Part shown: in pieces, positions 21,896 to 35,859 of the stretch | Layout: every line of letters begins with the position of its first letter | Numbering within the stretch: position 1 is the stretch's first letter | Assembly: GCA_964017185.1 (NCBI GenBank) | Contig: OZ024872.1 | Span: 59,389,817-59,453,816, forward strand | Reading direction: 5' to 3' | Origin: Rugalucina vietnamica | Lineage: Eukaryota > Mollusca > Bivalvia > Lucinida > Lucinidae | DNA: 64,000 nt | Position numbers and translations under genes: made by a program | Notes under the pieces: generated by a model | Seen by the model: only the letters and a program-made list of their open reading frames with translations | Told to the model about the DNA's origin: nothing | Databases searched by the model: none

Positions 21896-22548
21896 TAAAA
21901 TGTACACGTAGGCAACGATCAGGAAAAGGCGCAATCAGAAAAAGATTCCCACTCCAAAAACGAGCTGGGAAATCAGTAAATTAACAATCAGGTACTTACA
22001 CCATGAAAACATATCGTAAGCCGAATGGGCAGCTATTTTCCCAATAGGTGGCCACTCAGTTACCTAAACTTAACTCAAAATATGATGACATACATAAGGC
22101 GCCACAGCACAAAAAATATACACGAAGACATAAAACAATAAGAACCACCACAGAAGTATCGCCTTGGAACGATCAGTAATATAAAATTACTGGCGGGCTT
22201 AAACCGGCTTTGCAGGTACTTAACCTCACCCTCAGCTTCTGCAGTGGTTCACAACATTTAGTTAATTGTTCGGTCCTCGTGGTGAATCTCTAGCTAGTCA
22301 ATGAATCATCATGGACAAACAAATAAATTATGATAAATACCATGATGAATCGAAAACGAGGACTCACAGATTGAGTAAGCTGCCCGACGATGAAGGTCCC
22401 TGGGCGCCAAATAACTTACTAACTCTAGAGCAAAAGAAAAGCACCAGTTGAACCCCGGTGGGCCAAGCAACAGACAAGAAGCTCCGGCCCCAACCAACTA
22501 AAATGAATAGCTTTATGTCGGGACCATCATATAGTATGACGCGTTTTT
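21896..22548 (-). mobile_element. Penelope-like fragment, copy 4 (3'UTR)
   Basis: A 5'-truncated copy of the same 3'UTR, ending at the shared 3' terminus (GTACACGTAGGCAACGATC at 21900). It is more diverged than copies 1 and 2. Confidence 0.6.
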
Positions 22549-22756
22549 AAGACGTTTATGAAGTCTAGCCATGTTTAGTTGTCCAAATGAGATTTTGTTA
22601 AAGTAAGGTTGGGCGGTTGCACGTTGATAATAATAATGCTCGCTACACTGCTGTCAAGGTTTATAAGGGTTGTCTCCATTACACAATCCGCATTTCGATA
22701 TGAAGTCATACAACATAAGCTACCAAGCGCTTTGGACCCTCGGATTGACAATGGGA

Positions 22757-23035
22757 AGTTAAAAGTAGGCAATGATCTGGAAATGTTGCAATCAGAAAGA
22801 AATCCCCACTCCAAAAAAAACGACGTGGAAAAAAAAACTAAATCAACAATGAAACACTCAAACTAAAAAAAAAAACGTATCGTAAGCCGAGAGACAATCT
22901 ATTTTCCCAAAAGGCGAACACTCAGTTACCAAAACTTAACTAAAATGTGACACCATACATAAGGTGCAAACAACACAAAAATTCAACCCAAAACATAAAT
23001 CAGTAAGAACCACTACAGAGATTAAGCGCCTTAGT
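22757..23035 (-). mobile_element. Penelope-like fragment, copy 5 (3' end only)
   Basis: A short, diverged copy of the terminal about 280 bp, starting at AAAGTAGGCAATGATC and including the CATAAGGTGC..ACAGCAC-like text. Confidence 0.5.
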
Positions 23036-23952
23036 AACTTTGGGCCCACCTGAGTCAACTAATCGTTCAATCTAACGAGTAAAACTGTAAATGTATTGTG
23101 ATTCTTCATTTCTAACTACATGTATCTGATTGATGAGGATTTTCGTAACCATCATTTTGACCATTGGTTTCCAAAGTCGGGCAGTGCATTAATAATAATA
23201 AAACTGTTCTCTAAACCGAAATTAGCGAACAAATCAGACCACGTCTATTCGACGATGTTGTGATATTTAATTCATAAATGGCAAAATTTATACATGTTCC
23301 CGATCATGCTGATTATCAGCTAAACAGTTGATCTATGTTATTTTGATGATAACTATCGTTATTTGTGCAGACAAAGTCCATCACTATACTAGCCTGACAT
23401 CCATTACGGAGATAACCACTTTACGACAGGGTAAGTGACAAAAATAGTTCTATGTAGACCATCTCGAGAAGACCTCCGTTGTAGGTTTTCGACTCCCGCT
23501 CGTCACATGCTTATATAAATCAAAATTAAACCCGGTGACCCCCGTTCTTTATTTGCTCAGCGCAAAGATAACATGTTAAAGAATCTTCTTAATTAAAATC
23601 AGAAAATTTCATTTAGCCGTTTAAAATCACCTGTACGGTCAGTATCATGTCGACGCCCGTTGTTTGAGCTGATGCTTAACGCTCCTGTCATCAGTGTTTA
23701 AATTATATCAGAGAGGATCTCTGAACAACCACTTCCAGGTGAAAAAAAATGTCTCATCATATTTCACTCAAGGGAAAAACGAAAATACCACTGTAAATGT
23801 TACAGAACGGCTTGTTAATCAGTCAACTAGGACTTCGGCTATCCATAGCAAAGCATAGTGACGGTAAAGTGATTTTGAATTGATTAATATTATTTGAATA
23901 CGGAATTTCATAATTCATTCAACCTTTGATTTTAAAACGTTCTCTATTGCAG
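23036..23952. other. 5' flank and likely 5' intron of the NHL gene
   Basis: No ORF is recognised. TCTCTATTGCAG at 23941-23952 is a good splice acceptor 39 bp before the NHL start codon, so a 5'UTR exon probably lies upstream, here or further left. Confidence 0.45.
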
Positions 23953-23991
23953 ATTGCCGGTTGTGATTATACGTGCGTATAACTAACAACC

Positions 23992-24849
23992 ATGACAGAA
24001 GCTTCTTGCAACCATGGGGATACGATAAAACTCCTCTCTGGGATCAAAGCTATGAAAGTGAAGACCTGCAACGTGAAGCCAGTAGATGACTATCCTCCAG
24101 GTTGCCACACTACCTGTATGGTAGTGACCAAGGATGGACAATGGCTACTGGTCGATAGTTCAGGTTCGGTTGTTAAACTGTTCTCCAAGGACATGGAGTT
24201 CATCACGTCTATTGACATGCTGCAATATGGTGCTTACCAGATAGCTGTCGTCAGTGGTCAAGAAGCTGTTGTAACTAATACGAAGAAGGAACTCATAATC
24301 CTTGATATATCCGAAGCTCCCCAAGGAAAATTGTCGATCAAGTGTGTCAAACAACTCAAGTTTCACGCGCGCGCTATAGTAAATTATAAAGAAAAGCTTA
24401 TTGTCACTGCATATTTGGCGCTTGTAGAACCAGCTTCCGTGAAATTGATTGACCAAACTGGCCACGTTTATTGGTCAATGTCAAATCCTTATCTTATTTC
24501 GAAACCAAATTACTTGTGTTGCTATGGTGACACCGTTGTTGTCTCAGACGAGGTGTTGCACATGCTCACTTTGCTCAATGCTGACACTGGTAAGGTCGTG
24601 ACCTCATGTCATGCATCCCAGAATCCCCGTGGTTTAACCGCTGACATATCAGGCAATATATACACTGTGTTTTATTGGGCAAGCGAGGTAGCAGTGTTTA
24701 CAAGAAACCTAACGGATGAAAGAGTGTTGTTGACAGACAGAAGTGGCATCGGGCTTTCTCCATACGGCATAGCTTACGATAGCCTCAAACATCAACTGAT
24801 GGTATCTTATCTAAGTGGGACGGACGTGGACTGTTTTCAGCTATCATGA
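23992..24849 (+). CDS. NHL-type beta-propeller protein (TRIM-NHL C-terminal-like)
   Basis: A 285-residue intact open frame in a single coding exon. Repeated strands of a propeller are visible: CMVVTKDGQWLLVDSSGSVV near residue 43, VVSGQEAVVTNT near 86, NPRGLTADISGNIYTVF near 212, and a last blade starting SPYGIAYDS near 257. PRGL.AD..GNIYT and PYGIAYD are NHL-repeat signatures. Such propellers form the substrate- or RNA-binding part of TRIM2/3/56-like proteins, often expanded in bivalves and lancelets. No RING, B-box or coiled coil precedes it. The start (CAACCATGAC) has a plausible context and follows a splice acceptor 39 bp upstream. It may be a stand-alone propeller gene or the last exon of a TRIM gene; I favour stand-alone because its Met is well placed. 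Confidence 0.7.
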   Translation: MTEASCNHGDTIKLLSGIKAMKVKTCNVKPVDDYPPGCHTTCMVVTKDGQWLLVDSSGSVVKLFSKDMEFITSIDMLQYGAYQIAVVSGQEAVVTNTKKELIILDISEAPQGKLSIKCVKQLKFHARAIVNYKEKLIVTAYLALVEPASVKLIDQTGHVYWSMSNPYLISKPNYLCCYGDTVVVSDEVLHMLTLLNADTGKVVTSCHASQNPRGLTADISGNIYTVFYWASEVAVFTRNLTDERVLLTDRSGIGLSPYGIAYDSLKHQLMVSYLSGTDVDCFQLS

Positions 24850-25239
24850 TCAGACTATTTGTTGAAATGTTAAATGAAAATGAACTTTAGTTTAGGACAT
24901 CATATTCAACCAAAATATCTATAAATTGAAATTGAAGTTATATATTTGTTAAAATCATAAATCCAATCGAAAATATTTTAATTTGAAAATGAACTTCAAG
25001 AATATTGGCTGAGAAGTGGCTCATTAGAAAATATACACTGTTTTATGAGCCAGGATATGAATTCTATATACACGCCCTATTATATTAGTACATGTACTAT
25101 AATAGTAGCAGAGTTATATGATAAAAACATAACTCTTTTAATACTGGGGAGAGTTCATTAATGGGATATAACTGTTTCATGTTAAGAAAAACAAAATACA
25201 CTACGCTGTACAAACAGTATATGTGTGACCATACTATTA
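24850..25239. other. 3' flank of the NHL gene
   Basis: AT-rich, no second ORF. No strong AATAAA is seen near the stop. Confidence 0.4.
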
Positions 25240-25505
25240 TTTTGGAATCCACTTTCACAAATCCATTGAGTCACCTCTATATTTCATCCGAATGTGAGGG
25301 AGCCATAGTGCCCGTGAAGGTCGACGTGATTTGTTTATCTTTGTTGCAACATTTCCATCTCTCTGATAGCCCAATGGTGGAACATATCCCTGCTCGGCCC
25401 TACCCTTTTGTAATGGGACACGGTAAATCATGAAAAAGGTCAAGAACGAAGTCCGTTTTGAAGTTTATGTAGACATGACACTCCTTCAGTTTCGCAAAAC
25501 AGTCA
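25240..25505 (-). pseudogene. FMO 3' pseudogene fragment
   Basis: The minus strand matches the last exon of the neighbouring monooxygenase. Blocks equivalent to [17 protein letters not shown], the HQRDG segment and FTGTMAP can be followed, but in changing frames and without a proper C-terminus. It is the end of a third tandem FMO copy that has decayed. It lies just downstream of FMO-A, so the cluster once had at least three members. Confidence 0.7.
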
Positions 25506-25701
25506 ATGTTTTCCGAGGTGACGGACTCTCACTTATTATTTTGAATATTGTATGCTTGTAAGCCATGGAATTTCCTCTTCATAAAAAATATGCCCTGTGT
25601 ATGTTCTATATTTTTGCGTAACATTCATCGCTATGTCATAAATAGTAAAATTATAATTTACACTAATTCTGGGGTACACCACATACAGAAAAGCTGCACT
25701 A

Positions 25702-25707
25702 TTTATT
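25702..25707 (-). promoter_or_regulatory. Probable polyadenylation signal of FMO-A
   Basis: AATAAA on the minus strand, 33 bases past the FMO-A stop. Confidence 0.55.
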
Positions 25708-25739
25708 GAATAAATGGTTATTTCTCACTTTTTATGGCG

Positions 25740-28650
25740 TTAATTCACGAATGCATCCCTTGAGTCATCTATCGCTTTCATCCATGTGGTATGATGTAAG
25801 GGAGCCATAGTGCCCGTGAAGATAGACTTGAATTGTTTATCTCTGTAGGTCGCAATATCCCCATCTCTCTGATGTTCCCATTTGTGGAACAGATCCCTGC
25901 TCTCTCCTACCCGTTTATCATAGCTCGGTAGATCCTTACAGAGGTCGAGGACGAAGTCCGTTTGGAAGTTTATGTCGTCATGGCAATCTTTCAATGTGGC
26001 TTCTCTCTGTCGCCATTTCTTGATATCTTCCAACATTTCCTGCCGACTCGGGATGTTAAGGTCACCAGATATATATCTGCATGCCCAAAGTGCCTGAACG
26101 TCAAACATTGTGAATGTGTAATATTGGTCGTGTGTGCCAAGATACAGCAGTTTTCCGTTCCCGCCATTCATCCAGACGGTTCCTTTATAAAGGTTGTCTG
26201 GATACACCGTCAGTTTGCCTTTCAACCTCAAGTCGTCCGGAAGGAATGGGTAATGCTTTTTATATCCGGTACAAAGTATGATTGAATCAAAGTCATCGGT
26301 AGTCCCATCGCTGAATTCGGCAGAATTACCCCTGAACTCTTTTACCAATGGGCGTTCGTCAATCCCGGTAGGCCATTTGAAATTCATCGGTTTGGATCTC
26401 CAACATGTTGTGACCTTTTCGGCGCCAAATTTCATCGTTTGCAGTGCCAGGTCTTCCGCGGAGTAACTTGCTCCAACGATCAAAATACGTTCGCCCTTGA
26501 AGTCCCTGGCATCCTTAAATTCGTGCGCGTGGATTATTTTTCCATGAAAATCGTCAATTCCAGGAAGGTTTGGAACGTTTGGGACCGAAAATATCCCCGT
26601 GGCGACAATGACGTGTGTGAATCGTTCGGTACTTTCTTCGTCTTTGTCCAGGTTTTTGGCGACAACGGTAAAATCGTCAGTTTCCTTGTGGTACTCGACC
26701 CGTCTGACGACTGTACTGAACCTGACTAACTTGTCCAAATTTACTTGGGTTTTCATAAATCGGCCTGCAATAAAAGCATTTGAGCCTGTGCATGAGAAAA
26801 CCAACAATTTGGGTTCTGACCAGGTCCGACACAAACCGGCCTTTACAGTCATAGCAGCAGGCCAGAAGCTTGAATTTTTGGATTTAAGAAAGTAGAGGAA
26901 TTGTACTATCCGTGTAGCGAAAAGAAAGGCGCTGATCAGCTTCGCAGTTACTGCGAAGCTGATCTGCGCCTTTTTTCCGCCTATGCAGATTGTTGGTTTT
27001 CCCATGCAGCGGTTCATTTGGTTTATTATAATTTGTAGCTGTACAACGTTAGAATTTTGTCTTGCAGTCGGGGTTTTGGCATCATGCCGACTTGAGCGTT
27101 GCCGAATACAGGATGGCATTGTCAGGTACAATGTCACTGTTTACTCGTTTTTGGTTAAAAAGGATAGCTGGTTCCCTAATCAATATATTTTCAATATACC
27201 GTTTTCTCATTAATATGCTCACTGCTCTCAAGGGGTCTCTCAAGTTTTATACATTTAATTCCTATTAGATAAGGATGTTTATAAAGACTGATCTCTTGCT
27301 GACTGATTCAAAGGTTTTTCTTGTCCTCTCAAACAGACAACAGCTGACGTGACGTAATCTTTGTTTGATGTGCAAACTCAAAGAGTATTCTTGCACTCAA
27401 GCTAGCAATCACACACTCATTTAATATTGGATATTTTCATTTTTATACGTATTGCCCATCAAAATATGTTTAAATGTTTTTCCCATCATTATCATCTGGA
27501 TGAGCCCACCTTCATTTTTGGGGCATCAGGAGTGATTTATAATTTTCAAATGAATTTCTGAAGAAAATCCTCTTAGCAAACAGAATAGCACCAGCTGGGA
27601 CGCTGCGTTCTGTGACGTTCTGCGTACTATATTGTTTGCCTATGTCCCATAAGACGCAAGGCTTAAATGAGTTAAATGGGCACTCTATGGTCGTTAAACC
27701 ACGTAGGCCAACAACGCCCAATGAACATTGCAACAATCAAACTGCATTTTTGTCAATACAGCATGATGAAAAGATGATAAAACTGATCGACCTTGAACGA
27801 CTGTAGCTATCATTACATCCCGGATTGCGCTACACATTTGGTGATAATGGCGATTATAACTGGCCTTTTAAGGTTTGATGTACCTTTTAAAACGTGTATC
27901 AAAATAAACATGTTATCCAAAGGGACGAAATTTATAAAATGAAACTGGATATATGACCCATCTGACATCACCTTCTAAATACTCTCTGAGAACTTCCCTG
28001 GGTGGAAAGGAAGGGATAGCTTTGCCGAAATGATCGTCAAATGTGTAGTCAGGGTACTCGAGACACTCTTTAGGTCCATTTGACCAGAGATCGCGGTACA
28101 TGCCACTGTGAACCGGTTCGCCATACTCATCGACAGCTGAAAACGTAACAAAGATGTTTGGTTGAATGTTTTGCTGTTTTAGGCCCTACTCAACAGCTAA
28201 GGCCATATGGAGACTATACCTTGGTTTAAAGTTTCATCCGATGGACAAGTGAAGCTCGGATTCCAACTCACAACCAATGGTGTACGAGCTAAACGGAGGC
28301 CTCTTCCCTTACACAGTACATGACAATTGTTCTCACTTTGAACATTTTTATTGCTTCCAAAGATCAACCTTTATAGTTTATTTATGAAATCGGTCGAGTC
28401 GTGGAAATCAGTGGGGATACCAAAGTACAATTTGCATCATTAAAACGGTATAAAAAATGCAATGATCAGGAAGGAGCAGTTTCTTGCAATACCCACCGGT
28501 TCTCCAAGTATAGTTCCAGAGTCCTCCCCACGTTGATTGTTTCTCAAAACACACTATTTGAGGTCTTTTGTCTTCGGGCATCTTGGCAAAGTGGTATAAG
28601 GAGGACATCCCACACGGCCCACAGCCGATCAACGCCACTCTTGCAACCAT
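25740..28650 (-). CDS. Flavin-containing monooxygenase FMO-A, Tmm-like
   Basis: Three exons on the minus strand: 28650-28497 (154 bp), 28136-27972 (165 bp) and 26764-25740 (1,025 bp). All introns are phase 1 with GT and AG ends. The joined frame is 447 residues. The N-terminus has the FAD loop [10 protein letters not shown], then [14 protein letters not shown]. Exon 2 has [17 protein letters not shown] and [10 protein letters not shown]. Exon 3 has the FMO signature (F.G...H...F in [11 protein letters not shown]), the NADPH loop GASYSAED, and ILCTGY. FMOs use NADPH and O2 to oxygenate nitrogen or sulfur. Length, absence of a C-terminal membrane anchor, and motifs such as [12 protein letters not shown] and TGTMAP resemble bacterial trimethylamine monooxygenase (Tmm), making TMAO production a reasonable inference. 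The start codon precedes the FAD loop by 4 codons. The gene looks intact. Intron 2 contains a MITE. Confidence 0.85.
26781..27016. mobile_element. TGAGCC MITE copy 1, inside FMO-A intron 2
   Basis: Inverted ends (TGAGCC..GAGAAAACCAACAAT and its mirror) enclose 236 bp. A central palindrome reads GGCGCTGATCAGCTTCGCAG against its complement. It ends 17 bp upstream of the exon 3 acceptor. Open frames extending the exon into it are spurious. Confidence 0.8.
27190..27262. repeat. Fragment of dispersed retroposon R
   Basis: TTCTCATTAATATGCTCACTGCTCTCAAGG matches the 3' part of family R (full copy at 43930-44285). Confidence 0.4.
27505..27690. mobile_element. GCAAACAGAATAGC dispersed element, copy 2, in FMO-A intron 2
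   Basis: Homologous, inverted, to 10335-10560: GCAAACAGAATAGCACCAG and TTGTTTGCCTATGTCCCATAAG flank a palindromic core rich in GCGTTCTG words. Confidence 0.55.
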
Positions 28651-29388
28651 TTTGAGCGTATTGTGGCTGCAAATATTGTATATGCACAAAATTACGCTTG
28701 TTATTAGTATACCTGATATTACTTGACTGCTATGCTCTTTTCGTTGTTGTTTTTGGTTGGTTTATGATTAGATTGTACATCGTTATCTGCAGCTTTTATA
28801 CGCGTTAGTCAGCTGTTGTACGTTATTGCAGCTCGTGCTGTTTAAAAAATATTTCTAAATTTTTTGTTATATTTTCCAAAATATTATTTAACTTTTCAAC
28901 ATATACTCACTTTCGTGTATCTTCGAAACAGCCTCCTTGTCAATATGCCTCACTTTGTAGGCCTAACTCGTATTACACATCAGAGAGGCACGTCATGTTA
29001 TTCGGTACTTATGTAATGTAGGGGAGCCAACAAGCCTCGCCGAAGTTTGCGTCCTTCTCCATCATGATGTACAAGTACAGAAAAGTAAAAGTGTGCTGTA
29101 CAATCAAACACGTAAATTATTTATCGCCACATTATGACATGGAATGGCATAGCTTGCTGGAAGAAATGCTTTTCGGTGGGGAAAATATCATAACCTGTGA
29201 GATACCTCTATGATTATACGGGTAAAAGACATTTAGGTCGGGTGGTTTCCCATTTCTATATCGCTTACGTAAGGGAGTCGGATCCCATGATTGTAGATGT
29301 TAGTAATTAATATCCTATGTGAATGCATGTGGTTGAAAAGATATATCATGTAACAGGCCAGTAAAAGTAATCGAAGCATGAATAAAAT

Positions 29389-29569
29389 AAGCCGCGACCC
29401 GAGAAACCCGTCTTCGGGGTTTCCGACCACATCCGACACAAACTGGCCTGCACAGTCTCAGAAAAAGGCTTGAAGCTTGAAATTTCGGATAAAGGAAGAT
29501 GAGGAATTGTACTATACGTGTAGCGAAACAAAACAAAGGCGCTGATCAGCTGTGCAGTTACGCGGCTCA
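29389..29569. mobile_element. TGAGCC MITE copy 5 (partial), upstream of FMO-A
   Basis: Contains the GGTTTCCGACCA..CCGACACAAAC and CTTGAAGCTTGAAATTTCGG text and one end (GCGGCTCA). The other end is degraded. Confidence 0.65.
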
Positions 29570-29698
29570 AATGGTGTGACTGTACTGTTTGGTATCGAAT
29601 GCAATATATTGAATGTTTCTTTATCATTACGAAAACTTGCCCATACAGTGATTTTTTTCAGCTGTAAAAATTTAAAATTTCATTGGAAACAAATGCTC

Positions 29699-29773
29699 AA
29701 AACATAGATTGTGGGTACACGTTAAAACCGCCTCTCCGAGGCGGTTCTAACGAGTAACCGCAATCTATGTTTT
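29699..29773. repeat. 75-bp hairpin between the FMO genes
   Basis: Arms of about 36 bases starting AAAACATAGATTG pair around a TCC loop with about four mismatches. A related but shorter hairpin (AGATTGTGGGTATGCA arms) is at 59169-59208. It is either a tiny MITE or a structured RNA precursor. Confidence 0.6.
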
Positions 29774-30266
29774 GGAGCAAAAATAAGAAAAACTGGTCTG
29801 CCCCTGCGTACCCCAGTTTTGCTATATAATTGTGGGGTATGATGGGGTATACTTTTCATAGACATGTTTTCGTGATGTTAACACAGAATCTAAGAGAATG
29901 TTCCCCTGTGCTAATACGTAAAAAATCAATGAAATATACCCTGTGCCTAAAAAGAAGCACGACATGAAGAGTGTAGTTATGAGTTTAATTGCTATTAGAA
30001 GGACAACATAAACTATAATTATCATTGTACAGGCTATTCAGAAATTATTAAGTGGGCATGGTAAAAATGGCCGTAATGGCAGCTTTGGAGGAAGACATCA
30101 TAGACAGACAGATAGAAAGGCCACGAATTGATACAATTTAATTTGATATCCCAACACAGACACCAGGTGGAAAATATGTGACAGCACAAGACATCATGTT
30201 AAATTAAACAACACGCATGAAGGGTAATTCATATAGATTCTACTATTGTCTCTTTTAAACCATCAT

Positions 30267-32620
<2,354 letters not shown>

Positions 32621-33860
32621 CTGTAATACATAAAAGTCGTAATATATGGATCGAATGTGTTTCATGAAGAATCATCGTTCTGTAGCGCATAATAAGGCGA
32701 CAGTCATGTCTGCTTTAGCAAGTGCTTTTGCATGTTTGTTTTTGTTTTTTTTTTACCAAAACGTGGTACACATATGTACAAAAATAAGCTTAACAGTTAT
32801 AAAGCCGAAAAATAAGAGGGTAGCAAGGACCAGAAGTGACACTACTGATCATAAACAATTACAAGTCTAAAATACCAAAGCGGGAAATTACTACAACAAC
32901 AAGTTTTCTTAATAAAACAGGACAATATGATAACCTAAGGGAGTGAGGTATGATTTACTTTCTAAAACATCCATGGAGTCCACTTTTGGTTCATCCCAGG
33001 AGCGGATCCATTGGGAAGCTTAAACTGTACCACTCTGCAATGCCCCAATGGATACAAATGCTTCAGATAAACCACATGTACATTGTATACTCAGATTCCA
33101 AACGTAAGGGTTGCTATTGGGGACGGACTGTAACTAATGTTGAAAGAACTTGTACCATAGCTTGACTGCTACGTGTATTTTAAAGACAATAAATGTCCTT
33201 AGTTTTGAACTTAAAGGTATAGGTAGACATTTCTTGCCTAACCCGAAATAGAGTTGTACACCATACACTGAAATACAAACGCTTTTTAATGGGGACGTCT
33301 CAAAATAAAATAACAATCTTCCGTACATGTGCCGCGATGATCCATGTATGGTCAAATATTTTGTATTGAGGAAGTCCTCTCTAATACAGTGTACATGTAC
33401 ATTTACGCTAGTCGGCTAAGCGATCACGCCAATGCTGATCTGTGCATTGATGGAAAGAGCGGGGTTGCTCAAGATATTGCTTTTGTACATGGTATCCTTA
33501 CAAGTGGCCGCGGTGCAAGAAAACGTTCTTTTGTCAGGTTGCATTGATACTTTAAGACAAACAGCTAAGGCTATGTAAGATAACCGCACTGTTCCCGGGC
33601 AAGCCTCCCAAACCAGACTATCGGTGCTCTGTGCACATTTCTTTCTTCATAGGTTTAATACCCAGGCCGGAAACGGCGGTTCTGTCCCGACATGGCTAAG
33701 ATTATTGACAAGGATGTTAAATCAGACGGTGTATGAACACATACCTCATAAAATGTGCCGAACGTTGTCATCACTCTTGGGCCTGCTTCAGTACGAACCA
33801 GATACTCGACTGACCTAGCTATCGCACCCGGTTTTTTAGTTCAATAATAAGTTGCTTATG
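32621..33860. other. Upstream region of FMO-B
   Basis: No coding region is recognised. It should hold the promoter and a 5'UTR exon of FMO-B. A short piece near 33205-33290 (GACATTTCTTGCCTAACCCG) recurs inverted near 35265-35345, so it is a dispersed repeat. Confidence 0.4.
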
Positions 33861-34278
33861 TCTAGGTTACATTTGGCCTACGATTGCCTTGCGATGCTCG
33901 AACGATGTCACAGTCAGTTGTTGCATTTTCCTGCGGTCTCCACATGGTGACCATACGATGTTCCTACGAATCTACGGCTTCCTACGGCGATCCAAGGGAG
34001 ACCGCAAGGGTTCAGTCAGAAATCGTAGGCACTCCTCATGGATATCGCACGGGCTCCGTAAGATTTCCACTTAAAGTGTGTGGATACCCTACGATTTCTG
34101 TACGATTTCCCTACGATCTCTGTACTGTTCTGAATCAGAACGTCGACGCAAGGCAGAGCAAGAAATCGTACGATGCCCGTATCAATTGTAAACACATACG
34201 TCGTAGCCCACGATCACGATGTCTAAAAATCGCAGACCGAAATATTGTACGATAATCGGGGCAAATGTAACCTAGGCA
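33861..34278. mobile_element. TTAA MITE with GTTACATTTG ends, single copy
   Basis: A 418-bp element with ends GTCTAGGTTACATTTGGCC and the mirror GGGGCAAATGTAACCTAGG. It is flanked by TTAT on the left and TTAA on the right. It contains the same CGTACGAT and CGTAGG words as 15162-16532. It gives the unit structure of the family. Confidence 0.7.
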
Positions 34279-34554
34279 TTAACCGAAAAAATTGTTACCT
34301 TTGACGTTGTTTATTGTCGAGATGAGCCCTTTTTCGAGTAAATACGTTCACTGTAGGAATGCAACGATTTTTTTTTTAATTTAAGCACTCCCTTGGCCGT
34401 CCATTTTAGCCATTTATTAGGTTTACATCTATATCCCATCATTCGTTTGTCGGTGCTAGTTTAAATTGATGTTTAACCATTTAGTTAACATTTTTTTCAG
34501 TTATGTCAGGAGAGAAACGCAACTGCGTGATTAATCAGTTCTTTTAGTTTTATT

Positions 34555-34625
34555 TAAGGTGTTGTCTTGCTGAAGCGAGGGTTCGAAACCCCAAATCTTT
34601 ACCACTGAGCTAGTGAATTCCCCTC
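34555..34625 (-). repeat. Truncated tRNA-like sequence
   Basis: On the minus strand, GGGGAATT, a TAGCTCAGTGGTAAAG A-box and a GGTTTCGAACCC B-box lie too close together to leave room for an anticodon arm. It is a tRNA pseudogene or SINE head. Confidence 0.4.
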
Positions 34626-35855
34626 ACAAAAATATGCAATATCACCTACTACCTTTCTAATGGATTTTTTCATTGATTTGTCGGAGTTTAAAACAAACAA
34701 ATGTCAGAGACCAATTGACACAAGGTAGTTACAAGTGACGCGCTGGGGCGTGGCGTACAGCAGCAAACTTTACTGTGAAGCGTAACGCGTTTTTTTTTTC
34801 ACACAAGGTGTTGTAAATGATTCGTTTTTCAACTGGCACATGTATCAAAAAACACTTAAACCCATCTAGTGATGTGTGGATGGGTGCACGAGATGCACAA
34901 GGCCTTTGGTAAGAAGGCATTGCATTGACTCTTGCATGTAAAATACATGTATTCGATCAACTTTGTGTGCTTAAGCCGTCTACAAAACGGAATGTTTTGT
35001 TGTAGCGTTGAATAATTCCGTCAGAATATATTTGTATAAACATCCTTCCCTTTTCTCTGATTTTAAAAGTTTATATATTCGAGTCAGGATAACTGATAGT
35101 CCCGATAGGCTGTAGGCCGTGGTCGTAAAGCAAGAAAACAAACAAATGAACGAACGAACACACGACCAAACATTTTATTTTCAATGGAGTAGTTGGATAA
35201 ATGAAATTGTTCTGTAAGTGCGTCGATGAAATGAAATATCTTGAGAAAATCCCTGACTTTTTGTCAATGTATGGTGTATTTACATCTCAAAATACATCTC
35301 CGGTTAGGCAAGAAATGTCTGGTACAAGTGACCTCGGCTTGAAATGTAGTACACGATTTTTCATTGTAGGTATTGACCGGTTGTGTCCTACATCACTGAT
35401 GTCCTTGTCATAGTGGTGAGATAAAAGATGAAAGAAAAAGATTTCATATCTTGCTAATATTGATAATAGTTGTTAGCAGATCTTTCATTTTAATCGTAAG
35501 AAATTTTGTATTCATCTTGACCGTATATTACATCTATATAATAAGTCTATGCAGATTCTGATCACTTTTTGCTAAATGTATGCATATGATTGTTCGTTTC
35601 TTAATTTTCATAAACACATGTACCATACTTGGTATTGACTTTGTCAAATAATGCAAAACCATACGTTTCAAACATCCCCTCATTAATAAGCCAATACTTG
35701 GTACAAACTGTCGATTGGTAGAGCATATAATTTCTAACATTGAACGATCTGATGAACATCCTTTGACAGTGGTCTTGCATTATACATGCCTTTTAAGTTT
35801 CACGGATTGTCTGTTCCTTAAACTGATAGAATATAAAATGATCCTTTTGAATCAG
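34626..35855. other. Intergenic, no gene seen
   Basis: Only the inverted dispersed piece near 35265-35345 (shared with 33205-33290) is recognised. Confidence 0.4.
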
Positions 35856-35859
35856 TATG

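Noticed and set aside
26765-27137. N-terminal extension of the FMO-A last exon
   Set aside because: It reads through a splice acceptor into a MITE; the joined exons give a better match to the family.
25962-27268. Plus-strand frames over FMO-A
   Set aside because: Shadows of the minus-strand exon; the upper part lies in a MITE and intron.
33884-34255. 123-residue frame
   Set aside because: Lies wholly inside the TTAA MITE and reflects its composition.
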